Origin: Methylobacterium oryzae | GTDB lineage: Bacteria > Pseudomonadota > Alphaproteobacteria > Rhizobiales > Beijerinckiaceae | DNA length: 64,000 nt | Direction: 5' to 3' | Assembly (NCBI RefSeq): GCF_021398735.1 | Contig: NZ_CP090350.1 | Coordinates: 382,001-446,000 of the forward strand | Shown here: piece after piece, positions 17,332 through 27,354 of the stretch | Position numbering within the stretch: position 1 is the stretch's first letter | Layout: each line of letters opens with the position of its first letter | Notes under the pieces: generated by a model | The model's database searches: none | Seen by the model: only the letters and a program-made list of their open reading frames with translations | What the model was told of the DNA's origin: nothing | Made by a program: the position numbers and the translations under genes

Positions 17332-18228
17332 ATGTTTCAGGGCAAGAACTTCGTACGGCTGTCTTGCGCGCTCGCACTCGGCCTCGCCGCCACGGCGGCA
17401 TCGGCCGAGAGCCCGATGCTGGCCAAGATCAAGCGAACCGGCAGCGTGACGCTCGGCTACCGGGAGTCCTCGATCCCGTTCTCCTATCTCGACAACGGCC
17501 AGAAGCCCGTAGGCTTCTCCCTCGACCTGTGCGCGCAGGTCGTCGACAGGATCAAAACCGACCTCAAGCTCGACAAGCTCGCAGTCAAGCTTCAGCCGGT
17601 CGACTCGTCCAACCGCATCCCGCTCATCCAGAACGGGACCATCGACATGGAATGCGGGGCGACGTCGAGCAGCCCCGCCCGGCTGAAGCAGGTCTCCTTC
17701 ACGGTCGCGATCTTCGTCTCGTCGGCGCGGTGGCTGACCAAGGTCTCCTCCGGCATCCACGACGTGAAGGGGCTCGACGGCAAGACCGTGGTCGTCACGC
17801 AGGGCTCGAACGCCACCGGCTTCGCGTTCGGCATCAAGGCCAAGGGCGGCACGTTCAACATCATCCAGGGCAAGGACCATGCAGAGTCCATGCTGACGCT
17901 CCAGAGCGGGCGCGCCGCCGCCTTCATGGAGGACGACATTCTACTCGCCAGCCTGAAGGCTCGCGCGCCCGATCCCGCCGCGTACGCCTTCCTGCCCGAG
18001 ACGTACACGCTGGTGCCCTACGGGCTGATGCTGCCAAAGGACGACCCCGAGTTCAAGGCGCTCGCCGACGACGTCCTCAAGGGCATGATGGCGTCGGGTG
18101 CCTTCACCAAGCTCTACGCCAAGTGGTTCGAAAGCCCGATCCCGCCCCACAACGAGAACCTGAACTTCCCGATGTCCGACGCTCTGAAGGAGCGCGTCGC
18201 GCACCCGAGCGACTCGGTCGATTTCTGA
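17332..18228 (+). CDS. Amino-acid ABC transporter substrate-binding protein (GltI-like)
   Basis: 298 residues with a Sec signal peptide (about 1-25, LSCALALGLAATAASA). The mature part is an SBP_bac_3 bilobal domain: TGSVTLGYRESSIPFSYLD, VGFSLDLCAQVVDRI, NRIPLIQNGTIDMECGATS and LDGKTVVVTQGSNATG. These match glutamate/aspartate-binding proteins of the GltI group. No permease or ATPase genes accompany it in this window, so it either serves an ABC transporter encoded elsewhere or lost its partners in the rearrangement downstream. It follows the DAACS symporter by about 86 bases. Confidence 0.92.
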   Translation: MFQGKNFVRLSCALALGLAATAASAESPMLAKIKRTGSVTLGYRESSIPFSYLDNGQKPVGFSLDLCAQVVDRIKTDLKLDKLAVKLQPVDSSNRIPLIQNGTIDMECGATSSSPARLKQVSFTVAIFVSSARWLTKVSSGIHDVKGLDGKTVVVTQGSNATGFAFGIKAKGGTFNIIQGKDHAESMLTLQSGRAAAFMEDDILLASLKARAPDPAAYAFLPETYTLVPYGLMLPKDDPEFKALADDVLKGMMASGAFTKLYAKWFESPIPPHNENLNFPMSDALKERVAHPSDSVDF

Positions 18229-18298
18229 CCGGCGGCAGACGACGATGGGTTCGACGCGGCGATTGCGGGCCGAGCATTTCCGACAGGGGGCCACCCAC

Positions 18299-18873
18299 AT
18301 GTCCAAGACACAGACTGACGTGAGCCAGGACGGAAGTGCTCCGGTCGCGGAAGTCCCGATGGAGCGAAATCCGCCCACCGAGCTCGCGGTCGCCACCGTC
18401 CGCACCGTGGATCTCGACACCGCCAAGACGCGCTCCGAGCACGACCTGCTCGGTGACGGCGATGTCCCGGCCGACGCCCTCTGGGGCATCCACACCAAGC
18501 GCGCGGTGACGAACTTCCCGATCACCGGCGTCCCGGTCGGTCACTTTCCGGAGTTCGTCCGGGGCCTCGCGCTGGTCAAGCAAGCGGCGGCCCGAGCCAA
18601 CAAGCGCCTCGGGTATCTCGATGCGACGAAGGCCGACGCCATCGATCGCGCCTGCATCAAGGTCGCGACCGAGGCCCGCTACGCCGAATCCTTCGTCGTC
18701 GACGCCATCCAGGGCGGGGCCGGCACCTCGACGAACATGAACGCCAACGAGGTCATCGCCAACGTCGCCCTCGGTCTGATGGGCAGGAAGCCCGGCGACT
18801 ACGCCGCGCTTCACCCCAACGACGACGTCAACATGGCGCAGTCGACCAACGACGCCTACCCGACTGCTCTGCG
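18299..18873 (+). pseudogene. aspA: Aspartate ammonia-lyase, truncated by IS insertion
   Basis: Only the first about 191 residues remain of an enzyme normally near 470-480. The fragment shows SEHDLLGDGDVPADALWGIH, TKRAVTNFPITG, GGAGTSTNMNANEV and the aspartase/fumarase motif NMAQSTNDAYPTALR. The reading frame then enters the IS3 element and ends at 18949 with unrelated residues. The catalytic signature loop (GSSxMPxKxN) and tetramer core are missing, so it cannot be active. The rest of the gene is not found on the other side of the element. The N-terminal extension of about 40 residues before SEHD is longer than usual. The start ATG is at 18299. Confidence 0.9.
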
Positions 18874-18912
18874 TGAATCGCCCCGGGTTTTCCGGAGGCC
18901 GTTTGGTTTGGC

Positions 18913-20141
<1,229 letters not shown>

Positions 20142-20191
20142 GGCTCCAGTCTCTCAAGAGTTGGAGCCTCCGAAAATCCCGGGGCGATTCA

Positions 20192-20515
20192 CACCAGCAT
20201 CCTGGCATGGCTTGAGGCCAGAGGCGGAACACTCGACGACTTTGCCTTCCCCAGCAGGCTCGAAGGTGTCACGCACATCAGCACCCGGCAGTATGCACGC
20301 CTCGTCGATGAGTGGGTCACAGGCATCGGGCTGCGCAGCGAGGACTATGGCACCCACTCCCTCGCCGCACGAAGGCGTCGTTGATCTACAAGCGGACCGG
20401 CAACCTGCGGGCGGTTCAGATCCTGCTCGGCCATACCAAGATCGAGAGCACAGTCAGGTACCTCGGCGTCGACGTCGAGGATGCTCTGACACTGGCCGAA
20501 GGAACTGAGATTTGA
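20192..20515 (+). pseudogene. Tyrosine recombinase/integrase, C-terminal fragment with frameshift
   Basis: Translation from 20192 gives LAWLEARGGTLDDFAFPSR and DEWVTGIGLRSEDYGTHSL, then the frame changes near 20361-20371 (one C missing in CTCGCCGCACGAAG) and continues as YKRTGNLRAVQILLGHTKIE to the stop at 20515. The HxLRR box, the LGH box and the Tyr nucleophile in VRYLG are recognisable. The N-terminal core-binding domain is absent because the IS end cuts the gene. It is dead twice over, by truncation and by frameshift. Confidence 0.88.
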
Positions 20516-20690
20516 GCGTTCGGCCCCTCGGCTTCTGCGTCGAGGGGCTCCGAGACCAGCCCAGCAGCAATGCGCCCAACCCGGTCATTCATCAGCTTGA
20601 GACGGCCGCCTCGAAGCAGACGTGATTGTAGCTCAGCTCATGCATCTGGGATTAGGCGTTCCGCGAAGCGAGATCTAACGGCACGGAGGC

Positions 20691-20846
20691 ATGGCGGACC
20701 TCCCCGCAACGAACGTGAAGCAGATCGTGCGGGAGGCCCGCGCGATGGTCGAATGCAGGGAGGCCGTGCTGGGACTCCGGGGCGCGACCACGCCGGTCAA
20801 CGCACCGGCTACTATCCCGTCGCAACACCGCCGGGAACAGCTCTAG
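20691..20846 (+). CDS. Possible 51-aa ORF, unrecognised
   Basis: An open frame from ATG 20691 to TAG 20846 in an otherwise empty 327-base gap (20516-20842). The product starts MADLPATNVKQIVREARAMV and is charged. A GGAGG sits only one base from the ATG, too close for normal initiation. It could be a remnant of a larger gene left by the nearby rearrangement. Treat as doubtful. Confidence 0.2.
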   Translation: MADLPATNVKQIVREARAMVECREAVLGLRGATTPVNAPATIPSQHRREQL

Positions 20847-21370
20847 CCCTTCGACGCGGGTGCCGGCGGTACGGGGAGAATGATCTCAGCGGCGACCTTC
20901 CAGTCCGTCCCGATGCGCAGCCAATTGATGATCATGAGAAACGGTCTGGGCGTTCCGTCCTGTCCCGCGTACGAAACGGTGATGTTCATCGGCACGTAAG
21001 ACTCCGCGACATCGTACGTCAGTCCGACCACCTTGAGCTTCGAATAGTCTGGCTCGAGCACCACCGGACCGGAGCTGCCGATGTCATGCAGCTTCTGATC
21101 GATCGCCTCGTTGCCCCAATAGCCAGCCCAGTTTCCCTCGGCCGGGTTCGCGCTCTTCGCCACCAACAGCGTTGTCGGCGATTGCCAGAACATATCATGC
21201 AACGATTTGAAATCGTGCTTGTTGGCCAGTTCCATCAGACGACTGAACTGCGCCCTGATTGCACCGAGGCTCGCAGAATCCAGAGGCTCCGCCTTGGCCT
21301 CAGAAGCTCCCGAGACAGCCGCGCTGAAAAGAACTGCGGCGGTGAAGCTGGCAAGACAGCGCTTGGACAT
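20843..21370 (-). CDS. Secreted NTF2/SnoaL-like protein
   Basis: 175 residues. A Sec signal peptide covers about 1-26 (FTAAVLFSAAVSGASEAKA). The rest is an NTF2-like alpha+beta barrel: the helix FSRLMELANKHDFKSLHDMF, a central sheet and the terminal INWLRIGTDWKVAAEIILP. This is the SnoaL/ketosteroid isomerase-like group without an assignable catalytic dyad. It probably acts in the periplasm; the function is unknown. It is followed at some distance upstream by a DUF302 gene on the same strand. Confidence 0.78.
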   Translation of the reverse strand: MSKRCLASFTAAVLFSAAVSGASEAKAEPLDSASLGAIRAQFSRLMELANKHDFKSLHDMFWQSPTTLLVAKSANPAEGNWAGYWGNEAIDQKLHDIGSSGPVVLEPDYSKLKVVGLTYDVAESYVPMNITVSYAGQDGTPRPFLMIINWLRIGTDWKVAAEIILPVPPAPASKG

Positions 21371-21490
21371 GCCGAAAATTCCTCTCTATTTCGAGCCTGT
21401 CGGCCAGGACAGCCGAACGATCGACCATTCCTGCATTGCGGTCCCGCATCTCCGAGACGCCAGGGCCAGCAGCACCGTGATCAGACGGTC

Positions 21491-21985
21491 TTAGCCTGCA
21501 CAGTCCCGCAGCAAGGCCGTAATCTTCGCATCGAGATCCCGGGCAACGGCGAGAGCTTCGGTGTTGCCATAGGGCAGCAGATAGCTCTCCATCCTGTCAT
21601 AGGAGAGGTGCACGCCATCGGGCCGCTCATCGATAAGGATCGTGACCGGAGCATAGGATCCCGCGTCGGGCACGTGCTTGACCATCTCTTTCATGATGAG
21701 GGGATTGCCCACCAGAAAACGCACGCTCTTGGGTGCATCGGATTTGGATTCGCGCCGCAGAACGGCACCCAGATCGAATTCGGCAAAGAGCATGAAGCCC
21801 GTGCGGCCGAATCCACGCTGCACGACACGCTCGAAATCGGACGCGGAGGTTGCAGCCTGCGACGCCCGAACGAATTGGTACCAGTCCGGCTGACCGACCG
21901 CGGATTTGAGCGCCGTCACGACAGCGTCGAAGGGTCTGGAGCTCAGAATTCTAAGCCGCTCGACCGAAATTTTATCCACATTCAT
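21491..21985 (-). CDS. DUF302 domain-containing protein
   Basis: 164 residues without a signal peptide. The C-terminal two thirds (about 55-160) shows the DUF302 pattern: FERVVQRGFGRTGFMLFAEF, RFLVGNPLIMKEMVKHVPDA, PVTILIDERPDGVHLSYDRM and a final ARDLDAKITALL helix. DUF302 proteins are small, often linked to redox or chlorite-dismutase-like neighbours, but have no established role. The N-terminal 45 residues are variable. It is a single gene between the secreted NTF2-like protein and the hydrolase. Confidence 0.8.
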   Translation of the reverse strand: MNVDKISVERLRILSSRPFDAVVTALKSAVGQPDWYQFVRASQAATSASDFERVVQRGFGRTGFMLFAEFDLGAVLRRESKSDAPKSVRFLVGNPLIMKEMVKHVPDAGSYAPVTILIDERPDGVHLSYDRMESYLLPYGNTEALAVARDLDAKITALLRDCAG

Positions 21986-22133
21986 TATCGCTCCCGCACG
22001 AAATACACTCGATAGACCGCGCGACCGTTACGGAACGCCAGGACGATCACGCAATCGCCAGCGTGTTATTCAGACAGCACCTCTCTCGGCAGCCGCAGCC
22101 GCTCCCGACGCGGACGGGCCGGGAGCGGCCCTG

Positions 22134-22901
22134 TTACTTGGCGAGCGTGGCCTTCTCGATCGCCGCGGCGACTTCGTTCGCGTGAACGACGAGCGAGGCA
22201 TGGCTGCCGGCAACTTCCGTCGTCTGGGCCTTCATCGCGGCGGCGAACAGTTTCTGGACTTCCGGTGCGATTACTTTGTCCTTCGTGGTGATCACGTAGA
22301 ATGTCGGCTTGTGGTGCCACGCGGCCGCGTCGACCGGCGCTTCGAACGCCGTGTGGCTCAACGGTAATTGATGGTCCGCCAACGACTGGGCGATCTGCGG
22401 GGGAAGGTCGGCCGCGACCGCTGAGGGAAAGACTTTGGGATCGATGTACAGATTACCTTTGTCGTCGGGATGTATCGCCGCAGCACCTTCCGTGGCCGGA
22501 CCGCCCTTGGCGAGGGCCGCCAGCGATTGGCCCACGTCCGGCGCAAAAGCGGAGACGTAGACGAGCGCCGAGACCTTGGGATCGTTGCCGGCCTGCGTGA
22601 TGACGACGCCACCCCAGGAATGGCCGACGAGAACCGTCTTGCCTCTCTGCTTTGCCAGCGCCTGCTCGGTGGCCTCGACGTCGGCGGCAAGAGAAGTCAG
22701 CGGATTGTCAACGCGCGTGACGTTGTAGCCCTTCTTCGTGAGAATATCGGCGACGGGCTTCCAGCTCGATGCATCGACAAACGCGCCATGGACAAGGACA
22801 ATATTGTGAGTCGCCCCCTTGGGCAGCTCTGTGGCGCGGGCAGCGGCCAATGTCGTTGCAGACATCAGGGCTGCGGCCAGGGACAGAACAACACCTTGCA
22901 T
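22134..22901 (-). CDS. Secreted alpha/beta hydrolase (EstC/pyrethroid-hydrolase-like)
   Basis: 255 residues. The Sec signal peptide is about 1-22 (VLSLAAALMSATTLAAARA). The core begins HNIVLVHGAFVDASSWKPV (oxyanion region) and has the nucleophile elbow VGHSWGG (Ser). The Asp lies in VITTKDKVIAPE and the His in AGSHASLVVH. It belongs to the small esterase group seen three more times in this window (31570, 35419, 48768). It is divergent from an AraC-type regulator, with 209 bases between the starts. An ester or lactone substrate in the periplasm is likely. Confidence 0.9.
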   Translation of the reverse strand: MQGVVLSLAAALMSATTLAAARATELPKGATHNIVLVHGAFVDASSWKPVADILTKKGYNVTRVDNPLTSLAADVEATEQALAKQRGKTVLVGHSWGGVVITQAGNDPKVSALVYVSAFAPDVGQSLAALAKGGPATEGAAAIHPDDKGNLYIDPKVFPSAVAADLPPQIAQSLADHQLPLSHTAFEAPVDAAAWHHKPTFYVITTKDKVIAPEVQKLFAAAMKAQTTEVAGSHASLVVHANEVAAAIEKATLAK

Positions 22902-23110
22902 AACAACTCCTGCCGACGGGCGGATAAAGCGAGGTCGCGGATGTTCAAGCGCTGCGAATTGTCCACGTCCTGAACCTTGCGTCAGGAACGATGGACGATT
23001 GCACGATGCGTCAACGCCCTCGGTAGGACCTAATATGACGGCACCTCGAACGGTAGAGCTTGATCGTCCGCGTGTTGTGTCCGATCGTCCGGGACCTTAT
23101 CGTCGCTGTT

Positions 23111-24055
23111 ATGGACGTCCTCGCCGAAGTACTCGACCGCGTGCGCCTGGGGGGGACCCTGCTGTTCCATTTCGAGCTCGGCCATCCCTGGAACCTGGCC
23201 CTCCCGCAACGCCCGTACGCGCTGTTCCATTACGTCAGCCATGGCTCGGCGACGCTCGCGCTTGATCAGGAGCGAGAATTCCACATGAGCGCGGGCGACC
23301 TTGTCGTAATCTCGCGTGGCGAGCCTCACGAATTCTATTCGGATCGCCGAGCGGAACCGTTCTCGATCACAGATCTGGATCGGTCGTCCGCGCATCACGG
23401 CATTGTTCGCCATGGCGGCAGCGCCCCGCCCTGTTCCACGATGATTTGCGGCAAGTTCACCGTGGCACAGCCATCGCGGAGCAGCCTGTTGGAATTGCTT
23501 CCGCCCGTCCTCCACCTCAAGTCGACGGAGGAGGGTGCGTGGCTCGAACTGATCCTGCAGCGCATGGTGCGTGAGTCGGCGCAGCCGCGCCCCGGTCAGG
23601 ACGTGGTCCTTTCCCGATTGACGGAGGTCCTCTTCGTCGAGGTGCTGCGAAGCTGGTCGACATCGCTGCGTCCCGGCGAAGGCGGCTGGCTCGGGGCGAT
23701 CACGGACCCGCATATCGGACCGGCGCTTCGATTGATCCACAAGCACTTGGATCGGTCCTGGACATTGGACGAGTTGGGACAGCAGGTCGGGCTCGGTCGC
23801 TCGGCGTTCTCGGCTCGCTTCACCAAGCTCGTCGGCCAATCGATGTACCGCTATCTGATCGCGCGACGGATGTCGGAAGCTGCCTTCTTGCTCGAGACGA
23901 GCGACCTGGGAATTGCACGCATTGCGACCGGCGTCGGCTACAAGTCCGTCGCCGCGTTCTCAAAGCTTTTTCACCGGCATCATGGTCTATCACCTGGCCG
24001 TTACAGAGCGACCCGACACGTCGAAGGGGATGCGCAGCCGGAGAACGGCCTGTAA
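23111..24055 (+). CDS. AraC family transcriptional regulator
   Basis: 314 residues. The N-terminal half is a cupin-type sensing domain (AraC_binding_2; FHMSAGDLVVISRGEPHEF). The C-terminal pair of helix-turn-helix motifs (about 205-305) reads SWTLDELGQQVGLGRSAFSA and GIARIATGVGYKSVAAFSKL, then FHRHHGLSPGRYR. The ATG at 23111 was chosen since it starts the domain; an in-frame start at 23060 exists. It is divergent from the secreted hydrolase gene, which is its most likely target. Confidence 0.9.
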   Translation: MDVLAEVLDRVRLGGTLLFHFELGHPWNLALPQRPYALFHYVSHGSATLALDQEREFHMSAGDLVVISRGEPHEFYSDRRAEPFSITDLDRSSAHHGIVRHGGSAPPCSTMICGKFTVAQPSRSSLLELLPPVLHLKSTEEGAWLELILQRMVRESAQPRPGQDVVLSRLTEVLFVEVLRSWSTSLRPGEGGWLGAITDPHIGPALRLIHKHLDRSWTLDELGQQVGLGRSAFSARFTKLVGQSMYRYLIARRMSEAAFLLETSDLGIARIATGVGYKSVAAFSKLFHRHHGLSPGRYRATRHVEGDAQPENGL

Positions 24056-24234
24056 CGCCGGTACTTCGACCGGCCGAAGTCCGGGCCAGGCGGAGCAGGC
24101 CGGTCCCGCATCGGCGGCGCTTCCCCGGAGCGGTGGAGCGCCTGGCGTGACGAGAGCCGCAACCAGCCTGCCCGGGTGACCCGATCCACCTCGGTCATCC
24201 GCGCCACCGGTGTCGGGTGGGAGGCAAGCTGCGG

Positions 24235-25311
24235 TCAGATCCGCGTCAGCCGCGAGGCCAGATGCCCGAGCGCCGGCGCGGAGGCGACTGCGCGCACCAG
24301 CTGCCTGGCGGCTTTGGGGGTCTCCGCCGCGCGCCAGAGCCATCCGGCCAGAGTGATCGGGACGGACGACCTTCGCGAGAACGATCGCTGAAAGCGTTCG
24401 GCCGGCTCGCCGCGCACGATCGCGGTGGCCGCGGCTAAGCCGCTGCACAGCGCAATGGCGATTCCTTCGCCCGCGAGAGACGGGATGACTCCGGCCTGAT
24501 CCCCGATCCGGTAGAGGTTCGCCGGTCCGGCACCCGCGCGCCAGCCGTAGGGTACGTTCGCGACCGCTTGGGCGCGCCCGAGCGTCGCCGCGGCCAAGCG
24601 CAGACCGAGGGCGGGCGATTCCTCCGCGACAGCCTGGAGGAACCGATCCGGTCCGCCGTCGACCTCGCTGAGGCGGCTTCGTCGGACGGCGAGGCAGAGG
24701 TTGGCACTGCCATCCTCCTGGATGACCAATCCGGCATATCCGCCGCGGAACAGGTGCAGCTCCACCCGGTCGGAGAGCAACGTCGCGAGCGCCCGGCTCG
24801 CACCCAGGCGCCAGCGCAGCCCGACCGCGGCGTCCCCGTCCGGACGCGGGCGCAAGACACCGCGCAGATCATGCTTGCCGGTCGCGAGGATCGTGCAGGG
24901 CGGGTGGATCTCGCCCCCGTCGACAAGACGCACCCGGCCCTCCGCCAGGGCCCGCGCCCCGATCCCGGTCTCGATCGCCGCGCCCGCCGCCCGTGCGCGC
25001 GCGCGCAGGGCCTCGTCGAGGACGCGGCGCGAGAGGGCGACGGCAGGTGCGGGCAGCCGAGCTTCGGCTCCGTCCTGCCCCGAGAACAACGCCAGCGCCC
25101 CGACACGATGAGCGCCAAGGGAAACGGGATCGACGCCCAGATCGATCAGGCGCCGGGTCGTCGTCCAGCTCAGGAAGCCGCCGCACAGAGCATCCTGCGC
25201 TTCGGGATTACGTTCAATCAGCAATGGCCGCAGGCCCGCCCGGGCAAGTCCGATGGCGGCGGCGGCACCGGCCGGGCCGCCCCCGATGATCAGCGGAGGC
25301 GCTCGATGCAT
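24235..25311 (-). CDS. FAD-dependent oxidoreductase (geranylgeranyl-reductase/hydroxylase type)
   Basis: 358 residues. The N-terminal dinucleotide fold is MHRAPPLIIGGGPAGAAAAI (GxGxxG), followed by LIERNPEAQDALCGGFLSW. The second FAD motif is RIGDQAGVIPSLAGEGIAIA (GD...P near 270-290). This is the PHBH-like flavoprotein fold. The start overlaps the end of the methyltransferase gene by 22 bases. It is the last gene of a minus-strand operon after exporter, type III PKS and methyltransferase, where a flavin monooxygenase would hydroxylate the methylated polyketide ring, as SrsC does in Streptomyces griseus. The substrate is inference. Confidence 0.88.
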   Translation of the reverse strand: MHRAPPLIIGGGPAGAAAAIGLARAGLRPLLIERNPEAQDALCGGFLSWTTTRRLIDLGVDPVSLGAHRVGALALFSGQDGAEARLPAPAVALSRRVLDEALRARARAAGAAIETGIGARALAEGRVRLVDGGEIHPPCTILATGKHDLRGVLRPRPDGDAAVGLRWRLGASRALATLLSDRVELHLFRGGYAGLVIQEDGSANLCLAVRRSRLSEVDGGPDRFLQAVAEESPALGLRLAAATLGRAQAVANVPYGWRAGAGPANLYRIGDQAGVIPSLAGEGIAIALCSGLAAATAIVRGEPAERFQRSFSRRSSVPITLAGWLWRAAETPKAARQLVRAVASAPALGHLASRLTRI

Positions 25312-26108
25312 AGCCGGAACGGGAACCAACGGGTGACAGAGGCTTCGGCGATTCCGGCCTCGGCCAGGACCGGCGGCCATTCCGCCGGCCGGTATGCGCG
25401 CGCGATCGAGAGGGTGCCGTCCTCGCGGACGATCCGATGCCATCCCATGGCCCGAGCCAGGATCGGAAAGCCCGCATAGGGCAGGGCGTGGCGATGCAGG
25501 TCGTTGATCAGCCAGCCGACACGCGCCTCGCGCTCCATGAAGCGAAGGAACGCCAGCAGTTCCGCGTGGTCCATGTGGTGCGCGACGAGGCTCGACACGA
25601 TAACATCCCAGCCCTGTCCGGCGAGGTCCGCGTAGGCGCCGGTCCGGTACTCGATGCGGAGCGCGCGGTCGGTTGCCGCCCGGGCGACCGGCGCCGAACG
25701 GGGGTTGATGTCGATCCCGAACAACTCCACGGGCACGCCCTCCCTGGCCGCCCAGCGCGCGATCCGACGCAGCATGTCGCCCTGCCCGAAACCGACGTCG
25801 AGGAGCCTGAGGCGCCCGGCGCGCCGGGCCGCCCGCCTCAGGAAAGCCAAGGTTGGCCGCGCCGCCAGCGTCCATCGGTTGACGCGCGCGAGGTCGGCAA
25901 GGAGCGCGGCGTATGCGGCCTCGGGCAGATCCGGAGCATCCATCTGTTCTTGGTCCGAAGCCCGGACGGCCAGCGAGCGAGGGCGCGCGGGCTCGTGCCG
26001 CCCGGCGGTTCCAGAGGGCCCGGAACCCTGCGGAGCCGGTGCTCTGTCGGGGCTCCGCGTCGGCGGCTCCGGCCATCGCTCGATCCCGGTGTCAGTCGTC
26101 GTTGGCAT
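25290..26108 (-). CDS. Class I SAM-dependent methyltransferase
   Basis: 272 residues from the ATG at 26108, which has AGAGG six bases upstream; ATGs at 26132 and 25942 are alternatives, and the first about 55 residues are Pro/Arg-rich and unlikely to be folded. SAM motif I is LRLLDVGFGQGDMLRRIA, motif II LFGIDINPRSA and motif IV WDVIVSSLVAHHMDH. The ending resembles the methyltransferases paired with bacterial type III PKS genes. It would methylate the polyketide product. It overlaps the flavoprotein gene and follows the PKS by 172 bases. Confidence 0.88.
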   Translation of the reverse strand: MPTTTDTGIERWPEPPTRSPDRAPAPQGSGPSGTAGRHEPARPRSLAVRASDQEQMDAPDLPEAAYAALLADLARVNRWTLAARPTLAFLRRAARRAGRLRLLDVGFGQGDMLRRIARWAAREGVPVELFGIDINPRSAPVARAATDRALRIEYRTGAYADLAGQGWDVIVSSLVAHHMDHAELLAFLRFMEREARVGWLINDLHRHALPYAGFPILARAMGWHRIVREDGTLSIARAYRPAEWPPVLAEAGIAEASVTRWFPFRLCIERLR

Positions 26109-26280
26109 CGAACACCTCTCCCGCGTCGACATCGAAGGACGCCTCGCGCACCGGAACGCCCGCGACCTGCGTCGGGAGACGGGCGGAATCCGGGCGCCGA
26201 CATCCCGCCCGGTATTGCAACGTCTTCGAATGACGGCCGGCGAGCCCGGGATGCCGGACCCGGGCGCCGGGAGCGCGGAG

Positions 26281-27354
26281 CTAGGCCGCCTTTTGGAACA
26301 TCATCGTTTCGGCGACGAGGCCCGGGCCGAACGCCATCGCACAACCGACCTCACCCGCCTTCGCCTGATCCATGAGCGCGGCGAGCACGAACATGACGGT
26401 CGCCGACGACATGTTGCCGAACCGACGCAAGATATCGCGCGAGACCGCCAACGCGCTGGGCGGCAGCGCGAAGGCGCGCTCCACGGCGTCGAGCACGGTT
26501 CGGCCGCCCGGATGGACGGCCCAGGCGCCGACGTCCGGAATCCGATGTCCCGCCAGGAACTCGTCCGCGCGACCGCTGATCCCTTCCTGCACTGCCGCGG
26601 GCAGGCGGCCCGACAGGACCATGTCGAACCCGGATTCGCGGATATGCCAGGTCAGGAGCTGTCGCGTGTCGGGCGTGAGCAGGGCGTTGAACGCGTCGAG
26701 CCTCAGCCCCGTCGGATCGGCGGAGACGATACTGGCAGCGCACCCGTCCGCGAAGAGGAGGAATGTCAGGATCTGCTCGAGATCAGAGGTCTCCTGCAGG
26801 TGCAGCGTGCAGAGCTCGATGCTCAGCACCAGGACCCGGGCCTGCGGCTCCGAACGAACGATGTGCCGCGCGATCTTCAGGGCGTTGATCGCGGCGTAGC
26901 AGCCCATGAAGCCGACCATCGTCCGCTCGACCGACCCCCTGAGACCGCAGCGCTCGATGATGTCGATGTCCAGCCCCGGTGCCGAGAAGCCGGTGCAACT
27001 CGACACCACGAGATGAGTGATGCGGTCCCGCTGATCGCCGAGTTGGAGTTTCTCGACCGCACGCGTCGCGAGCGCAGGGGCGTGCTCCTCGTAGAGTCGC
27101 ATGCGGGCCGCGGTCGTCGGGAAGCTCCCGGGTCGGTAGAGGCCGTCGGCATCCACGGCGTCGTGGCCCGGGTCGAGCCCGGGCGCGAGGCAGGAATACC
27201 GATGCTCGATCCCGCTGCGCTCCACCATGCGGTCCAGGATGCGCAGCTTGTGCCGGTCGTCGGCGAGCTGAGATCGGGCGAAGGCCGCGAAGGCCGCGTG
27301 GACGTCGTGGGGCGGGACGGCCGTCTCGATGCGGTTGAGGTAGGCTTCCGTCAT
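26281..27354 (-). CDS. Type III polyketide synthase (chalcone synthase-like)
   Basis: 357 residues. The catalytic triad is visible: Cys152 in VGFMGCYAAINAL, His281 in WAVHPGGR and Asn314 in RFGNMSSATV. SSCTGFSAPGLDI (119-130) is the family tunnel motif. The enzyme condenses an acyl-CoA starter with malonyl-CoA units to a pyrone, resorcinol or related ring in the cytoplasm. Its start overlaps the exporter stop by four bases (ATGA), so translation is coupled. With the methyltransferase and flavoprotein downstream the set resembles srsABC for phenolic lipids; the starter and ring type cannot be read from sequence. Confidence 0.94.
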   Translation of the reverse strand: MTEAYLNRIETAVPPHDVHAAFAAFARSQLADDRHKLRILDRMVERSGIEHRYSCLAPGLDPGHDAVDADGLYRPGSFPTTAARMRLYEEHAPALATRAVEKLQLGDQRDRITHLVVSSCTGFSAPGLDIDIIERCGLRGSVERTMVGFMGCYAAINALKIARHIVRSEPQARVLVLSIELCTLHLQETSDLEQILTFLLFADGCAASIVSADPTGLRLDAFNALLTPDTRQLLTWHIRESGFDMVLSGRLPAAVQEGISGRADEFLAGHRIPDVGAWAVHPGGRTVLDAVERAFALPPSALAVSRDILRRFGNMSSATVMFVLAALMDQAKAGEVGCAMAFGPGLVAETMMFQKAA

